From Sinonovacula constricta (taxonomy: Eukaryota > Mollusca > Bivalvia > Cardiida > Solecurtidae): a DNA stretch of 64,000 nt. Made by a program: the position numbers and the translations under genes. The stretch covers positions 44,609,783 to 44,673,782 of the forward strand of contig CM017572.1 in assembly GCA_007844125.1 (NCBI GenBank), in the 5' to 3' direction. The notes under the pieces were generated by a model. That model made no database searches, was not told where the DNA came from, and worked only from the letters and a program-made list of their open reading frames with translations. Every line of letters begins with the position of its first letter. Position 1 is the stretch's first letter. Below are positions 33,219 through 43,616 of the stretch, piece by piece.

Positions 33219-35020
33219 ATGATGTATGTAATTTGGTCGTAAGCGCATACGTCATTTATAGTAAGTATACAAGTACAATTTATTTATATGAAATATTGTA
33301 CGTGTGACCATCTGTTTATTATATGTTTATCAATATCTTGATTTAAAAAAATGTCATCAAGTATACGTATATATCGCGGTTTCGTTTTCTTTTTTAATTT
33401 ACATATCAACTTCAAAGAGACTTATCAGCAAACCGTTTTAAGAAAGCTGGCATTATACTTAGATATAACTCAAATATAGCGTACACAAAATCAACATCAG
33501 TCATTATTGCTACTGCACTTTAATGTAAACCTTAAAAGTAATGAGATGTATCCGTATTCTGATCATACAAATCTGAATAACGTTGCCCCAGAAACACACC
33601 TGAATAAAATGTTATTGAGCTTGAATATATGTTTTCGTAGGGAAAAATAATATAAGGATAAGAGTTTTAAAAAATGATGGAGCAACTTCCATGGAATACA
33701 ACCGGCGATTCAAATATCTTAAAAAAGAAGTAATTACCTGATTTGGAAGTGACTTCACCAAACAAAGTCAGAGTAAAAGCCTTGAGACTTCGAATGTTTA
33801 AAATATGTTTGATCGTTTGACTAAGATTCTGACAGGTTTAACAAAAAAGAGAGAACTAAATTTTTCACCTGTTGGACTATATCGATTAAAAACTGTACCG
33901 TGTGAATTTTGTTCGTAATGTCAATCAGATTTTGTGTCATATGTTGCACAAACGTTTCTGTATACATTTATAATTCCTGTAATTTTGTGTCAGTGTTTAC
34001 CTTTAAATGTAAATGTTTTTGATTCAATACTTCTTTGGAAAGAGATGCATTAATTTTAATTTCTACTTGTTATGGTATTCGATGGATACCTATGATATGA
34101 TGTGTATTTTATGTTAAGATATGTGTTTGACATATTATGTATATATCAAAAGCAGAACATGTACATTATAATATTACGTAATCCTCATTTGTAAAATTTA
34201 GACGACAATAAATAGTTAGCTGAAAACAGCAAAACAAGTCATTCGCACGCCCTTGTAACAATGTCGATCTTCTTACATCTGAAATACAAATTTAATTTAA
34301 AGAAACAGATAAGCCTAAACTTTCGTTTAAATCTTAGTTGCTTCCATTTTGTGTATATGAATAATATTTATGTTTAGAGCAACCAAAAGGCACCAAGCTG
34401 TTTAATTTGTCGTCAGCGTGAACTGTTGTACATTAGACCTATCTTCTCCTTTGCCAGTGTGTATGCTGAATGGGATTGCGAAAGTAAGCGATTTTTCCTC
34501 TAAGACGTTTATATCACTAAGCAAGAAAACAGTTTTTGTACCGAAAACAGACACTCTTGTAATTATATTATTTATGATCTATATTCATATCACATAGATG
34601 TCTAATTATGCTTTAGGGCGGTGAATACACACGCTCATCTATTTAAAATATTTACATTCATTAAGAGAACAAAATGTACATGTATTTAAAAGTGTAAAAC
34701 TACAATTAGTTATTAGCGAAATAAAACAGTTTTTTGGAAAATGTTTTGTATTATTTTGTTCTTATATGCAATTAGAGATAAGTGCGTAATGATTAAATGT
34801 GTGTAAATACTGAGATTGTTTAATTTATATGCTTGGAAAAAAGAAAATAACCCAGTTGGGCATGTAAGCATTGTTCATAAAGGGTTTGTTCCCCGTCATT
34901 TTACTGAAGCGAGCCCAATCTTGACGAAAAGTATATTTACATGTTTTGCAGAATAAATTCAGGAAAAATTAATTTCAAATATGAGTTGCCAATTAAATAA
35001 ATATATTATTATTATTATTA

Positions 35021-35074
<54 letters not shown>

Positions 35075-37982
35075 AGCATGAAATACAACTCTTGTGTAGA
35101 CATACAATACTTTTTTAGTAATTTAGACACGCTCCATTTCGACAGCAACCTGGGTGTTATGGTTTAAGTGTAAATATTCTAAAACCCTAAAATCCATGTT
35201 CATCCATTTCTGTTATCCAAATTATCCAGTAATTTGTTTTGTAAAACTGTATTTCACATGCCGATGTAATCTTAAGGTTCCGCCATGTTTTTTTTTTGGC
35301 ATTGATGATGTCATAGTTGTATGAAGTCAGTGATTTTCTCAATCGGGACGCCTCGGATAATTAACGAATCATATCTCGGATGTATAACGGGAAAACCCCG
35401 CACAAATGAACATGTCTGTGCAAATGACGTCATAAAAACATCATTTGTAAATTTAACTTTTTACGACGTATTCTTCTTCCGGCGAACAAACGATCGTGAT
35501 TCTCTAAGTATAATTGCACCAGATACATTTGATGGATGATTGTGCCGAGGACGGAATTTCCCGCGGAGTTCCGATTGTGATTGTTTCCCAAACCTTTGTG
35601 CAAGAAGGGTCTATGGAGAATTATTAGATTTTTTTATTTATTCTTTTGTTTGTTTAATATTTTCTTGGCACTAAATAAAATATTTCATCGTGTAAAAATG
35701 AGGTTTAAACGTAGTGCAAGTAACTAATACATTTGTTATATAGATTTGACATGTTATGCTATTATATTGTTGAATTATAGTAAATCTAACTTACTCTGTG
35801 TGACTCCTGTGTGAGTCTTTTGTTTTTAATTGAAGTTTAATGTGGAAAGCTGTAAGAGTGTAAAGCTATAAAAAGCGCGGATTTTGAATTTAAGAGGACT
35901 TTCATTTTTGCTTTTGCTTTGTTAACTAACGCTCTTAGTTCTTTGGTAAGGTTTAAGCAATATTCGGAACTTCGTAAGCTCGTATATATTTTTAAGTTAT
36001 TTAATGTTGAAAACTTATTAAGCATTTTAATATTTTTTTTTATGTTTAGCCAAACTTGATGTTTATTTATTTTGCATAAAAACCGATTTCATTAGTAGCT
36101 TCTCTTGTTACTTTAAATTTATTTAGTAGCCATTGTATTCGGTTATTGGAGGAACTCTGTTACTGTATGTAATTATATTGCTCTATTGCTCGATTAAAGA
36201 TATCAAATGTTTAAAATAAAATATTGTTTAAACTTTATTTTGTATCTTTCTCCATTTATTTGTATTCACTAATAATTCTCTGGTTATTTTGGGAAGTATG
36301 GCTATAACGATAAATCGAATCGAGTCTCCAAGTAACAATAACACGTTTGGCGTAAGATACTGAGGCGCAACAATACTTAGGAGCTTTGTAGGCGTATATA
36401 TGGAAGCAACCATTTTCTGTTAAAAACTAAAGTGCTGTTTTTAAGGTCATATTTATTTCGTAATATCTACGCATTTTCCAGAATCCATACATATCTTTAA
36501 CACTAGTTTGTGAAGACCCGAAACAAACGTTGTAACTAGTGACTGAGCCATGTTATCAAATATTTGCATGTTATTCATTGTTCTATGTTCCATATGAAAA
36601 GTTAGCACCAAAAAATAGTCTAATCTAATAATTTCTTTCCAGTTACGGTTTAAGTGGAAGCATATGAGCCGTATATGAATTTATTACACTGTTGTGTCAT
36701 TGAACGAATGATATTTGTAAATCTGTAAATTCTTAGCTCAACAGCCTCGAGTGATTTAACAAAAATATAACGCAAATAAAATACAAGAGTGAATCCTGGT
36801 GGTACTGGTATTGGTTTTAGATGGTTTGACCTTGCTAGGTTTTATTTTAGGTCTTATTTTAGGGCACAAACACACTAGGGTTTATCATGTAATGTTGTTT
36901 ATTGGCTGATTCCAAATGGGACAAGTTAATTGGCCGAAGAATTACATATTGGCCTCAGCAAGAACTGATACTACAGTCCTAGTCCAAATGATAGATACCA
37001 TAAAAGTATGGTGAAACGATGTGTGAAAATATATAGAAAACTAGTATTTTTATATATAACATATTTTTTTTTTAAATTTCCAATGGGCATTTTTATATTA
37101 CACTTTTAAAAGCCAAAGCTTTTTGAACTTGACCTCAATGTGTGTTGCCTTGTAACAGATATGGTTTTCCTATGACACAATGAATGATACTTTTGTATTC
37201 AAGGTATATTAAAAGCTTGATGAAAAGTCCAATCATGCATCCAAATTATACTTTTAAATCTAACAAATATAGCGACTGTTATGCCTTTTTAGCTAAGTGT
37301 ATTTTAGTAGCAAAATAAGTCATTTAAACGGCATTTCATTTGTCCATAACAGAACAGGAAATTTTCTTTATTTACCTTATTATTTGTGTGACTAATAGTC
37401 CATTTGGTCCGCGTTTTGGATACTCGTTGCATATGTAAGCTTGTCGCCTCTTGCATTCAGCTTCTACCAAAAGCTTACCAGTTATGAAAAGTAAACCGAG
37501 AGTGCCAGTATTTCCTGCCTCTACAAATGCTTTCCATTTTCAAAACATTACCAGTGCCCAAAAGGCATTTAAATTTAATTATTTGTTTACTTTTATCAGA
37601 GCTCTGCATCATGAATAGTCATTAGCTGTTTTGACCGTGTCTTGCCAATCGACTTGATGCTTCAAGACAAGAGAGTGCGCTGATCGTTTGGGAGTTTCTT
37701 TACTTTAAATCATTATAAAAATATCCATGGCCTGTGGTGAAAATCATTTGACGAAGCAGCAGCTGAGAATACACTTGAAGCTTGAGTCACATGCAACTTA
37801 GTAGAACAGTGGAATTTCATTGTGTGACATACCAACGGTCTTTAGTACCGTTCTGTTTTGCCTTTCAGCCAGAGAACGAGGCTACAAAAGATTCCCTTAA
37901 ATAGACATAGTACGCATTACGGTGATGCCCTGTCAAACCTTAAAAATAAAGACTCCAAAATAATATTGCATTCGAATCTTAG
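33219..37982. other. Intergenic region between the two channel genes, left part
   Basis: AT-rich DNA without a supportable gene. Contains the 3' flank of channel gene 1 and one (ATT)n tract. Short frames at 35321, 35837 and 36228 lack any recognisable family and are not annotated. Confidence 0.6.
35004..35070. repeat. (ATT)n microsatellite
   Basis: About 20 ATT units with one TAATTT interruption near the left end. Confidence 0.95.
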
Positions 37983-38800
37983 AATGTTATCACTCTGCGT
38001 GACAATGACAATCAAAAAGCTGACGGACCTGATAGCAAACATGCACTCGAGGCTCGTGAACCAGCTCGCTACAAAGTCGACATCTCAGCTCTCGGTAAAA
38101 CTCACTTTCCAGACAAAGACTGCCTATAATTTCCTTCGACGCTGTGGATAGTGACTTGGGGCCCGTGGAGGCTTCTCCCTTAAAAGTTAGCATCAGACAC
38201 AACTGAAGAGCATTCCGTAGGTAACGATGATCAACTTATGAAACTTCAGATCCATCCGAAAAAGACCGGAAGATCACCCTGTACTCCGACAAACAAAGGA
38301 GAAACCAAAGGTACGTACTGGACAAAACTGGAAGCCCCTTTATTTCTGCTGTACAATAGACAGACAAACTCATAGCCCTTACGATACTCGTTTTTGCGGC
38401 GACAATCAACTCTAGAAATTCTAGAAAAATCATTGGAAAATGCAGCAGAGGCGACCTCTCTCACCTCAGAACGTGTGTCACAAATGATATAGCCATTACA
38501 AACAAACACAATGTTTTGACTTAAAATATGCTGCAATAAAAATCATATTAGATGAAACAACGTTGCCGGCCCTGAGATTCTCATCATGAAAGCTAAGGAA
38601 GGGAAGGATTTTCAAGAGACCAAGGCCAACTGCACAGACGATTGTCCAATTATCTCCAAAATGAAGCTCAGCACAGACTTCCGATAAGAAAACAGTGACA
38701 CGAGAGTAGAAAAGTGTAAACATGCTCTACTTTCAAATAAAACATTAAGACGTAATCGCAGCGCACACGACCTCTCATCTCTTCTCAACATCAATCTTTC
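37983..38800 (+). mobile_element. Decayed LINE (RTE-like) endonuclease region
   Basis: The frame at 37983-38126 reads NVITLRDNDNQKADGPDS and then ALEAREPARYKVDISALGKT, closely resembling the start of the apurinic-type endonuclease of RTE/BovB-like LINEs, often annotated in animals as craniofacial development protein 2-like (WNVRTL.DN, then L.ARELARY.IDIAALSET). A stop follows. Two further collinear matches appear in other frames: VGNDDQLMKLQ near 38200-38240 (family NDRLMKLRL) and CTDDCPIISKMKL near 38630-38670 (family WTDHRLIISKM). The collinearity over roughly the right distance, with stops and frameshifts between, indicates a dead copy. Reverse transcriptase was not found. Confidence 0.75.
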
Positions 38801-38996
38801 AAATAACACTATTAACATTTTACAATTGTCATTTAAGGTTACTGGATAGTGACAAATTTGTTAGTTGCAATCACTCTGAAAAGTTTAGTATAGTTTATAT
38901 ATGAGCTGTAGATTATAAAAAAAGTCAGTGGGTTACCATTGAAATAATCATTTTATTGCCTCATGTGTATGGTTGATGTAAACAAACAATGTTGCC

Positions 38997-39004
38997 ATTT
39001 TTAG
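38997..39004. repeat. hAT target-site duplication, left
   Basis: ATTTTTAG directly before the left terminal inverted repeat; the same 8 bases follow the right end at 40283-40290. Confidence 0.92.
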
Positions 39005-39273
39005 TAGGGATGTCAACGGATATCCGGATATCCGGATATCCGTCCGAATCGTCGGATATCCGAATCGACTTTGGTATCCGGATATTCGCTTAAAAATGAA
39101 ATATTTTAAACATTTAGTGTTTTGGCCATTTTTTTAAACATTTAATTAAATGTTTTGGCCATTTTGCTAAGTTATCTTTCTGCTGTCGTGTCAGTGTGCA
39201 TTCACACATACGCAGGTGTAACGGATTATCGACAGGTGGTTACAGGTGGTGACACGCAGTATTGTATATTTGG

Positions 39274-39527
39274 CTTCACAGTTTTAGAAATGTGCTAAAG
39301 CATGATGGTATGTATAATAACATGCTAATTAGCCGCCAACGTTTGAAGCTTCTACTGATCCATTTTGTTTAGCGAATGCTATCTTTAATTTTCTTGATGA
39401 ACTTCACAGTTTTAGAAATGTGCTAAAGCTTATGTATAATAATTTGCCAATTAACAGCCATTGTTTGAAGCTATTACTTATTTATTCTTTTTGATAAGGA
39501 TTATTATCTTTAATTTTGTTAGTTCGG
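39274..39527. repeat. 128-bp tandem duplication inside the hAT element
   Basis: CTTCACAGTTTTAGAAATGT begins at 39274 and again at 39402, followed in both by TGCTAAAGC, TATGTATAATAA, GTTTGAAGCT and ATCTTTAATTTT. The two units have diverged by substitutions and small indels. Confidence 0.88.
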
Positions 39528-39860
39528 CTTTATTAAGAAGAGATAGAGCTACAATTATGTAGACAATTAACAGGTTTGTCGGCAAAGATCAGTTACTCAT
39601 GTTTAATTAAGTCCGTTTGGATTGTATAAATGAATTGATGAATTTATTATGTTTTCATTTTAATCCTCCGGACACTAGGCAACCCTCACGCCATTAAAAG
39701 TAACCCACTGTGATATTATATTTTAAACTTCCATATATTAAGGCTCGCCCTATAACAATAGTTAGGGCGAGGGTAAACAAAACCAAATATTGATTATGTT
39801 TTCATTCGATCACCGTGATCTTGACTTATTCACATACACTTCCTAAACAAATCATAAGTT

Positions 39861-40022
39861 ATGCCTTCCAATCTTCAGTCCGATGTTTGGCGACATTTTG
39901 TGAGGTCCGTAGACAAATCCAAAGCAAAATGTAATTACTGCAGCGTAGAGCTAGCGTATGGCGGCGACACATCCAACCTCCACAACCACTTGAAGAATAA
40001 GCACCCGTCTATGGGGGCGTGA
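39861..40022 (+). CDS. Stand-alone BED zinc-finger ORF of the hAT element
   Basis: A 53-residue frame from ATG 39861 to TGA 40020-40022. It reads SDVWRHFVRSVDKSKAKCNY, then CSVELAYGGDTSNLHNHLKN, then KHP. This is a full BED finger: aromatic residues in VWRHF, CxxC (CNYC) and HxxxxH (HLKNKH). BED fingers form the N-terminal DNA-binding domain of hAT transposases. Here the protein stops just after the finger, so the dimerisation and catalytic parts are absent. It may be a first exon whose continuation was deleted, or a small DNA-binding peptide; expression is unknown. Confidence 0.8.
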   Translation: MPSNLQSDVWRHFVRSVDKSKAKCNYCSVELAYGGDTSNLHNHLKNKHPSMGA

Positions 40023-40282
40023 ATTAAAATTACTAAACGTGTTTTATTGTTCGTATTTCATTAATTATTAAAATGATGAAGTGCCTATGCCTATGAAAAT
40101 TTGGATTTATTTATTTCCATTAAAATGAAGATTTAAGTATGTCAATGGAAACGTTAGTAACCCACCACAAATCCGACTGCAACATCAGAATTAACTAAGA
40201 TTTATATCCGGATATCCGGATATCCGTTCGGATCGTTCGACGGATATCCGGATACCAAATATAGTATCCTTTGACATCCCTA

Positions 40283-40290
40283 ATTTTTAG
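40283..40290. repeat. hAT target-site duplication, right
   Basis: ATTTTTAG directly after the right terminal inverted repeat, identical to 38997-39004. Confidence 0.92.
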
Positions 40291-40494
40291 ACATCAACTT
40301 CATTATATCATGTCAACTATATTTTTGTGAAAAAAGGTGAACAAGCCTATATGGCAGTTTCTAACATTCAGCACAAATAAAGCTTTCATTTAAAACCAAA
40401 CAAGGCTATCCCAGAAGTGATAATTACAAGAATAACTCATAATGAAAAAATAATAATTAGTTAAACTCAAAAAATATAGAAAAACTATCAGAAA

Positions 40495-40845
40495 ATACTT
40501 AATTTAGATGCAGAGTTCTTTAAACTTCACATATAGATAGAACTTTTTATTCTGGTTAAAGTAAATACAAAAAATGTATGTAATACCATGCAAACTGAAG
40601 AGCTATGGCTTGTCAAATATTAAAAAAAAAAAATTTTTAATTAAAAATATGCATAAAATATCACCTATTTTTTATTTGAGATGCAGTAGTCTTTAAACTT
40701 TACAAATAGATAGAAGTCATTTTGTTGTACATATAAAAAACAAAAAAGGTAGATTTTACCTTGTAACATTTAAGAATTCGAGCTTATAATATGTAAAAAA
40801 TACAATTTAAAAAAAAATGTAAAATATCACTCATATTTTCTTTAA
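40495..40845. repeat. About 174-bp tandem repeat, two diverged units
   Basis: The words GATGCAG, CTTTAAACTT and AATAGATAGAA recur at about 40505-40545 and 40680-40720, and AAAATATCAC recurs near each unit's end. Divergence is considerable. Confidence 0.65.
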
Positions 40846-40861
40846 GGACCAGACAGCCTGA

Positions 40862-41070
40862 CAGACGGATCAGAGAATATTTCTTCATGCATATCTGCAA
40901 ATAGTGTCTAACATTTGTCTTAAGTTTCATTAAAAACCTTTGAGTGGTGTAGGAGAAGTTAACCTAAAACCGAATGTGGACAGTAAGGTGGGGGGGGGGG
41001 GGGAGGGTCAGACAGACTGACAGACGGATCTGAAAATAACTATATTTCAACATGCGCATCTGCATATAGT
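40862..41070. repeat. Diverged direct repeat with GACAGACGGATC core and poly-G
   Basis: GACAGACGGATC followed by CATCTGCA.ATAGT occurs near 40862-40908 and again near 41019-41070. Between them is a run of 14 G residues at 40990-41003. The text around GAGTGGTGTAGGAGAAG resembles an interspersed repeat I have seen in bivalve DNA; this is recollection, not a search. Confidence 0.6.
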
Positions 41071-41942
41071 TGCTTCTTTGTGGGGGTATAAACTGTACTC
41101 TGGGCTCATAAATAATGAAGAAATGTCTTCAATTACATGCACAACGCCGTGAATGCGGGATAGTTCAAATTTCAACAAATCTGCGCGATCATCTGCGCAG
41201 ACGCTCCCAATTCGTCACTATACACTGGCCTTAAACAACAATGACTCATTGTAGACAAGTATCTTTCACACTTCGTGTCGATAAAGCCAAAACAGAACAT
41301 ACAATCGTACAATTGAAAATGTAAACGAAAGAAACAAAGGAAAACGTTTACAGCATTAAAAAAAATAGTGTCCCATTGTTTCTTTCGAAGCAACAAAAAA
41401 AACACCACTAGTGGCATTAAGACTCAAAGGGACGACTTGGATAGATTATCGAATTACATAAATAACACTCTACCGATTGAACAACCGAGAAATGTGATAT
41501 ATGGTTTGTATCCTTGATATAGGTATAATATACCTTTAGGCTTACAGCACACCCCACCACCACCCCCTCCCCACAAACACAGACACACCAGTTAACTGAC
41601 AGCTATCTAAACTGTCGCCGAATGTCGATTTGTCTTCAACACCACTTGATCATTTTCAATTTAAAGAAATGTCACACTTGATAGCTAGTACGAAGGTTTT
41701 GTTTATCAATGTACTCTTATATTTAACCGGTTTAAAACTGCAATTGTTTATGGTAAGTGTGCCGATGAAGTTATTTACAGTACAGTGTGGACGATTTCAT
41801 TTTTTCTTCTTTTTATCTGTGTGTTGCTTATTAAATATCATTTTTACAACCATACTGCTATTTCCATTGGAATACTCTAGGTAAAGTAAAAAAACCCACT
41901 ATGGCTACTAAATAAAATTACTTACAAAACCTGTACAGCGCA

Positions 41943-41943
<1 letters not shown>

Positions 41944-42003
<60 letters not shown>

Positions 42004-42035
42004 GCTATTGTTATTATTATTATTATTACTATTAC

Positions 42036-42070
<35 letters not shown>
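41944..42070. repeat. (ATT)n microsatellite with interruptions
   Basis: About 42 ATT-type units, interrupted by GCTATTGTT and ACTATTACT. The antisense poly-Asn frame here is an artefact. Confidence 0.95.
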
Positions 42071-42072
<2 letters not shown>

Positions 42073-43377
42073 TAAAACTTGTATGCTTATTATTATCATT
42101 AAAAAAATCAAAGTAGTGTTATTGCATAAATGTCATTTCAAATAGTATATAAACGTCGATATGAAATGTAATTACAGTTTTGGCACTCAACGTATTAAAA
42201 TCACGGCCACGTAGTGATTACAAAAATACAGCTCAGTTCACTGGACCCCATAAATTGCTATTGGCTATACTTTGTGGGGTGTGTTTTATCTTGTTATTTG
42301 ATCCCTCTCCTTTAACCCGGACTTATAAAAGAAAATTTCAAATTTGGTTGGCCTAAAAAACTGAGCAATATATCCGCATGTGTTATGCATTCTGACAATT
42401 CGAAAACGGCAATTTGTAAATTCATTTAACTGCATTTTAATTTATGTTTTCGGTGACGTAACTGTCCGCATTAATTGTATATTATCATTATTTATCATAA
42501 AATATAGCGTAGATATGTAAAAGAGTTGTCAGTCCTATTAAATACTACAGTGATTTAGAATTACCTACATGTAAAAAGATAAAGGAATTAGTGCAAGTGT
42601 CGCTTTAGGTGCTTACCGAAGAGTTTCAAAAACAAAGACTCACTACACAATAGAACAAAGGAGTGTATAACAAAAGGAAAAGAAGTGTTTAAAATAAAAG
42701 AAGTATAGCAACAATAAAAAATGTAATAACTGGTTGATAGTTATTTTCCATGCTCATGCTGCAATCTGGCGGGGCAGTGCTATGGGGCGGGTTCTTTATT
42801 ATGGAGGATTTTTGTTAAAAGGTAAGAGTCATTATAAGGTCACGAATGTTTAGTTCATATTCAAGCAGTGTTACTATTGTTCTAAAACATTGTTTGCAAT
42901 CACTGTTGACAACAAATTTAATGTTTAGTGCACTGTGCATTTTAGTGGTTAGCGATCGTAACTTAAATGTTTGTTGTAAGAAATTATTTTAATATTTACT
43001 TTTTTTATCAACGCTGTTTGTCTGGGAGAAACACCTACAGAAAGTGCAAAGTTGGTGTTCTTTACAATGCAGGTTTAAGCACACCAGTTGGTCCTTTGTC
43101 GGCTGACCCTTCCAATGCGGTAACTGTTGTTTGTTCTTTGTGTGTGAAATATCGTATCTCTTTGTTTCTGTCACTTATACGTTTACTTAATGTGCCTTTG
43201 TCTTGTGTTAATACTTAATGTAATTCTCATATGACCTTTCCCCTTTTTTACCATTAAATTATAAATGTACAAAACAAAATTTCCTTTTATATTTATAGCA
43301 AACATGAATTGCGTTGCACATTTTTATCAATGCACAAAAGCATCTAGTCTGTTTACAGTTTTGCACCTCTATTTCAG

Positions 43378-43436
43378 TCATCTGGAGACAGTTGTGTATT
43401 CAGTAAAAAGAAGTGAAAATCATCTATAGTCTTAAG
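43378..43436 (+). other. Probable 5' UTR segment of channel gene 2, with splice acceptor
   Basis: CACCTCTATTTCAG ends at 43377 and 59 bases separate it from ATG 43437. The bases just before the ATG resemble those of channel gene 1, supporting a shared non-coding upstream exon inherited by duplication. Confidence 0.5.
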
Positions 43437-43616
43437 ATGGCAGATCGTCTTAGCTTTACTGGTCTCATCGACACGATGGTCGAGAAACCGAACAAAGCAG
43501 ATGCCACATACACTAAGCTTGAAGAACTGATCCAGCATCCCGAGTTTTCAGAAAGTATTTACCTATTGCAGAAGGAGAGTGCGCTACATTATGCGGTGAA
43601 AAGGTTCAAGACTTTG
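43437..43616 (+). CDS. Channel gene 2, coding exon 1
   Basis: ATG at 43437 gives MADRLSFTGLID. A GTG 24 bases upstream is in frame but is not a plausible start. Ends AAG ACT TTG before GTATGT, phase 0. Confidence 0.85.

Larger units (their letters stand above)
39005..40282 (+). mobile_element. Non-autonomous hAT transposon, 1278 bp
   Basis: The left end TAGGGATGTCAA is mirrored by TTGACATCCCTA at the right end, and an exact 8-bp duplication flanks both, the size typical of hAT elements. Both subterminal regions are packed with the palindromic word GGATATCC/TCCGGATA, candidate transposase-binding repeats. The interior contains a 128-bp tandem duplication and a short intact BED zinc-finger ORF at 39861-40022 but no transposase catalytic domain. 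It is therefore a deletion derivative that would need a transposase in trans. Confidence 0.92.
40291..43377. other. Intergenic region upstream of channel gene 2
   Basis: No supportable gene. It holds the tandem repeats and homopolymer or trinucleotide tracts listed separately. Frames at 41172, 41630 and 42967 are not conserved-looking. A promoter for channel gene 2 is presumably here but no distinct core element was identified. Confidence 0.6.

Noticed and set aside
35321..35539. 72-codon ORF between the channel genes
   Set aside because: No family features and no conservation evidence available from the sequence alone.
41908..42111. Poly-Asn protein on the minus strand
   Set aside because: Produced by the (ATT)n tract.
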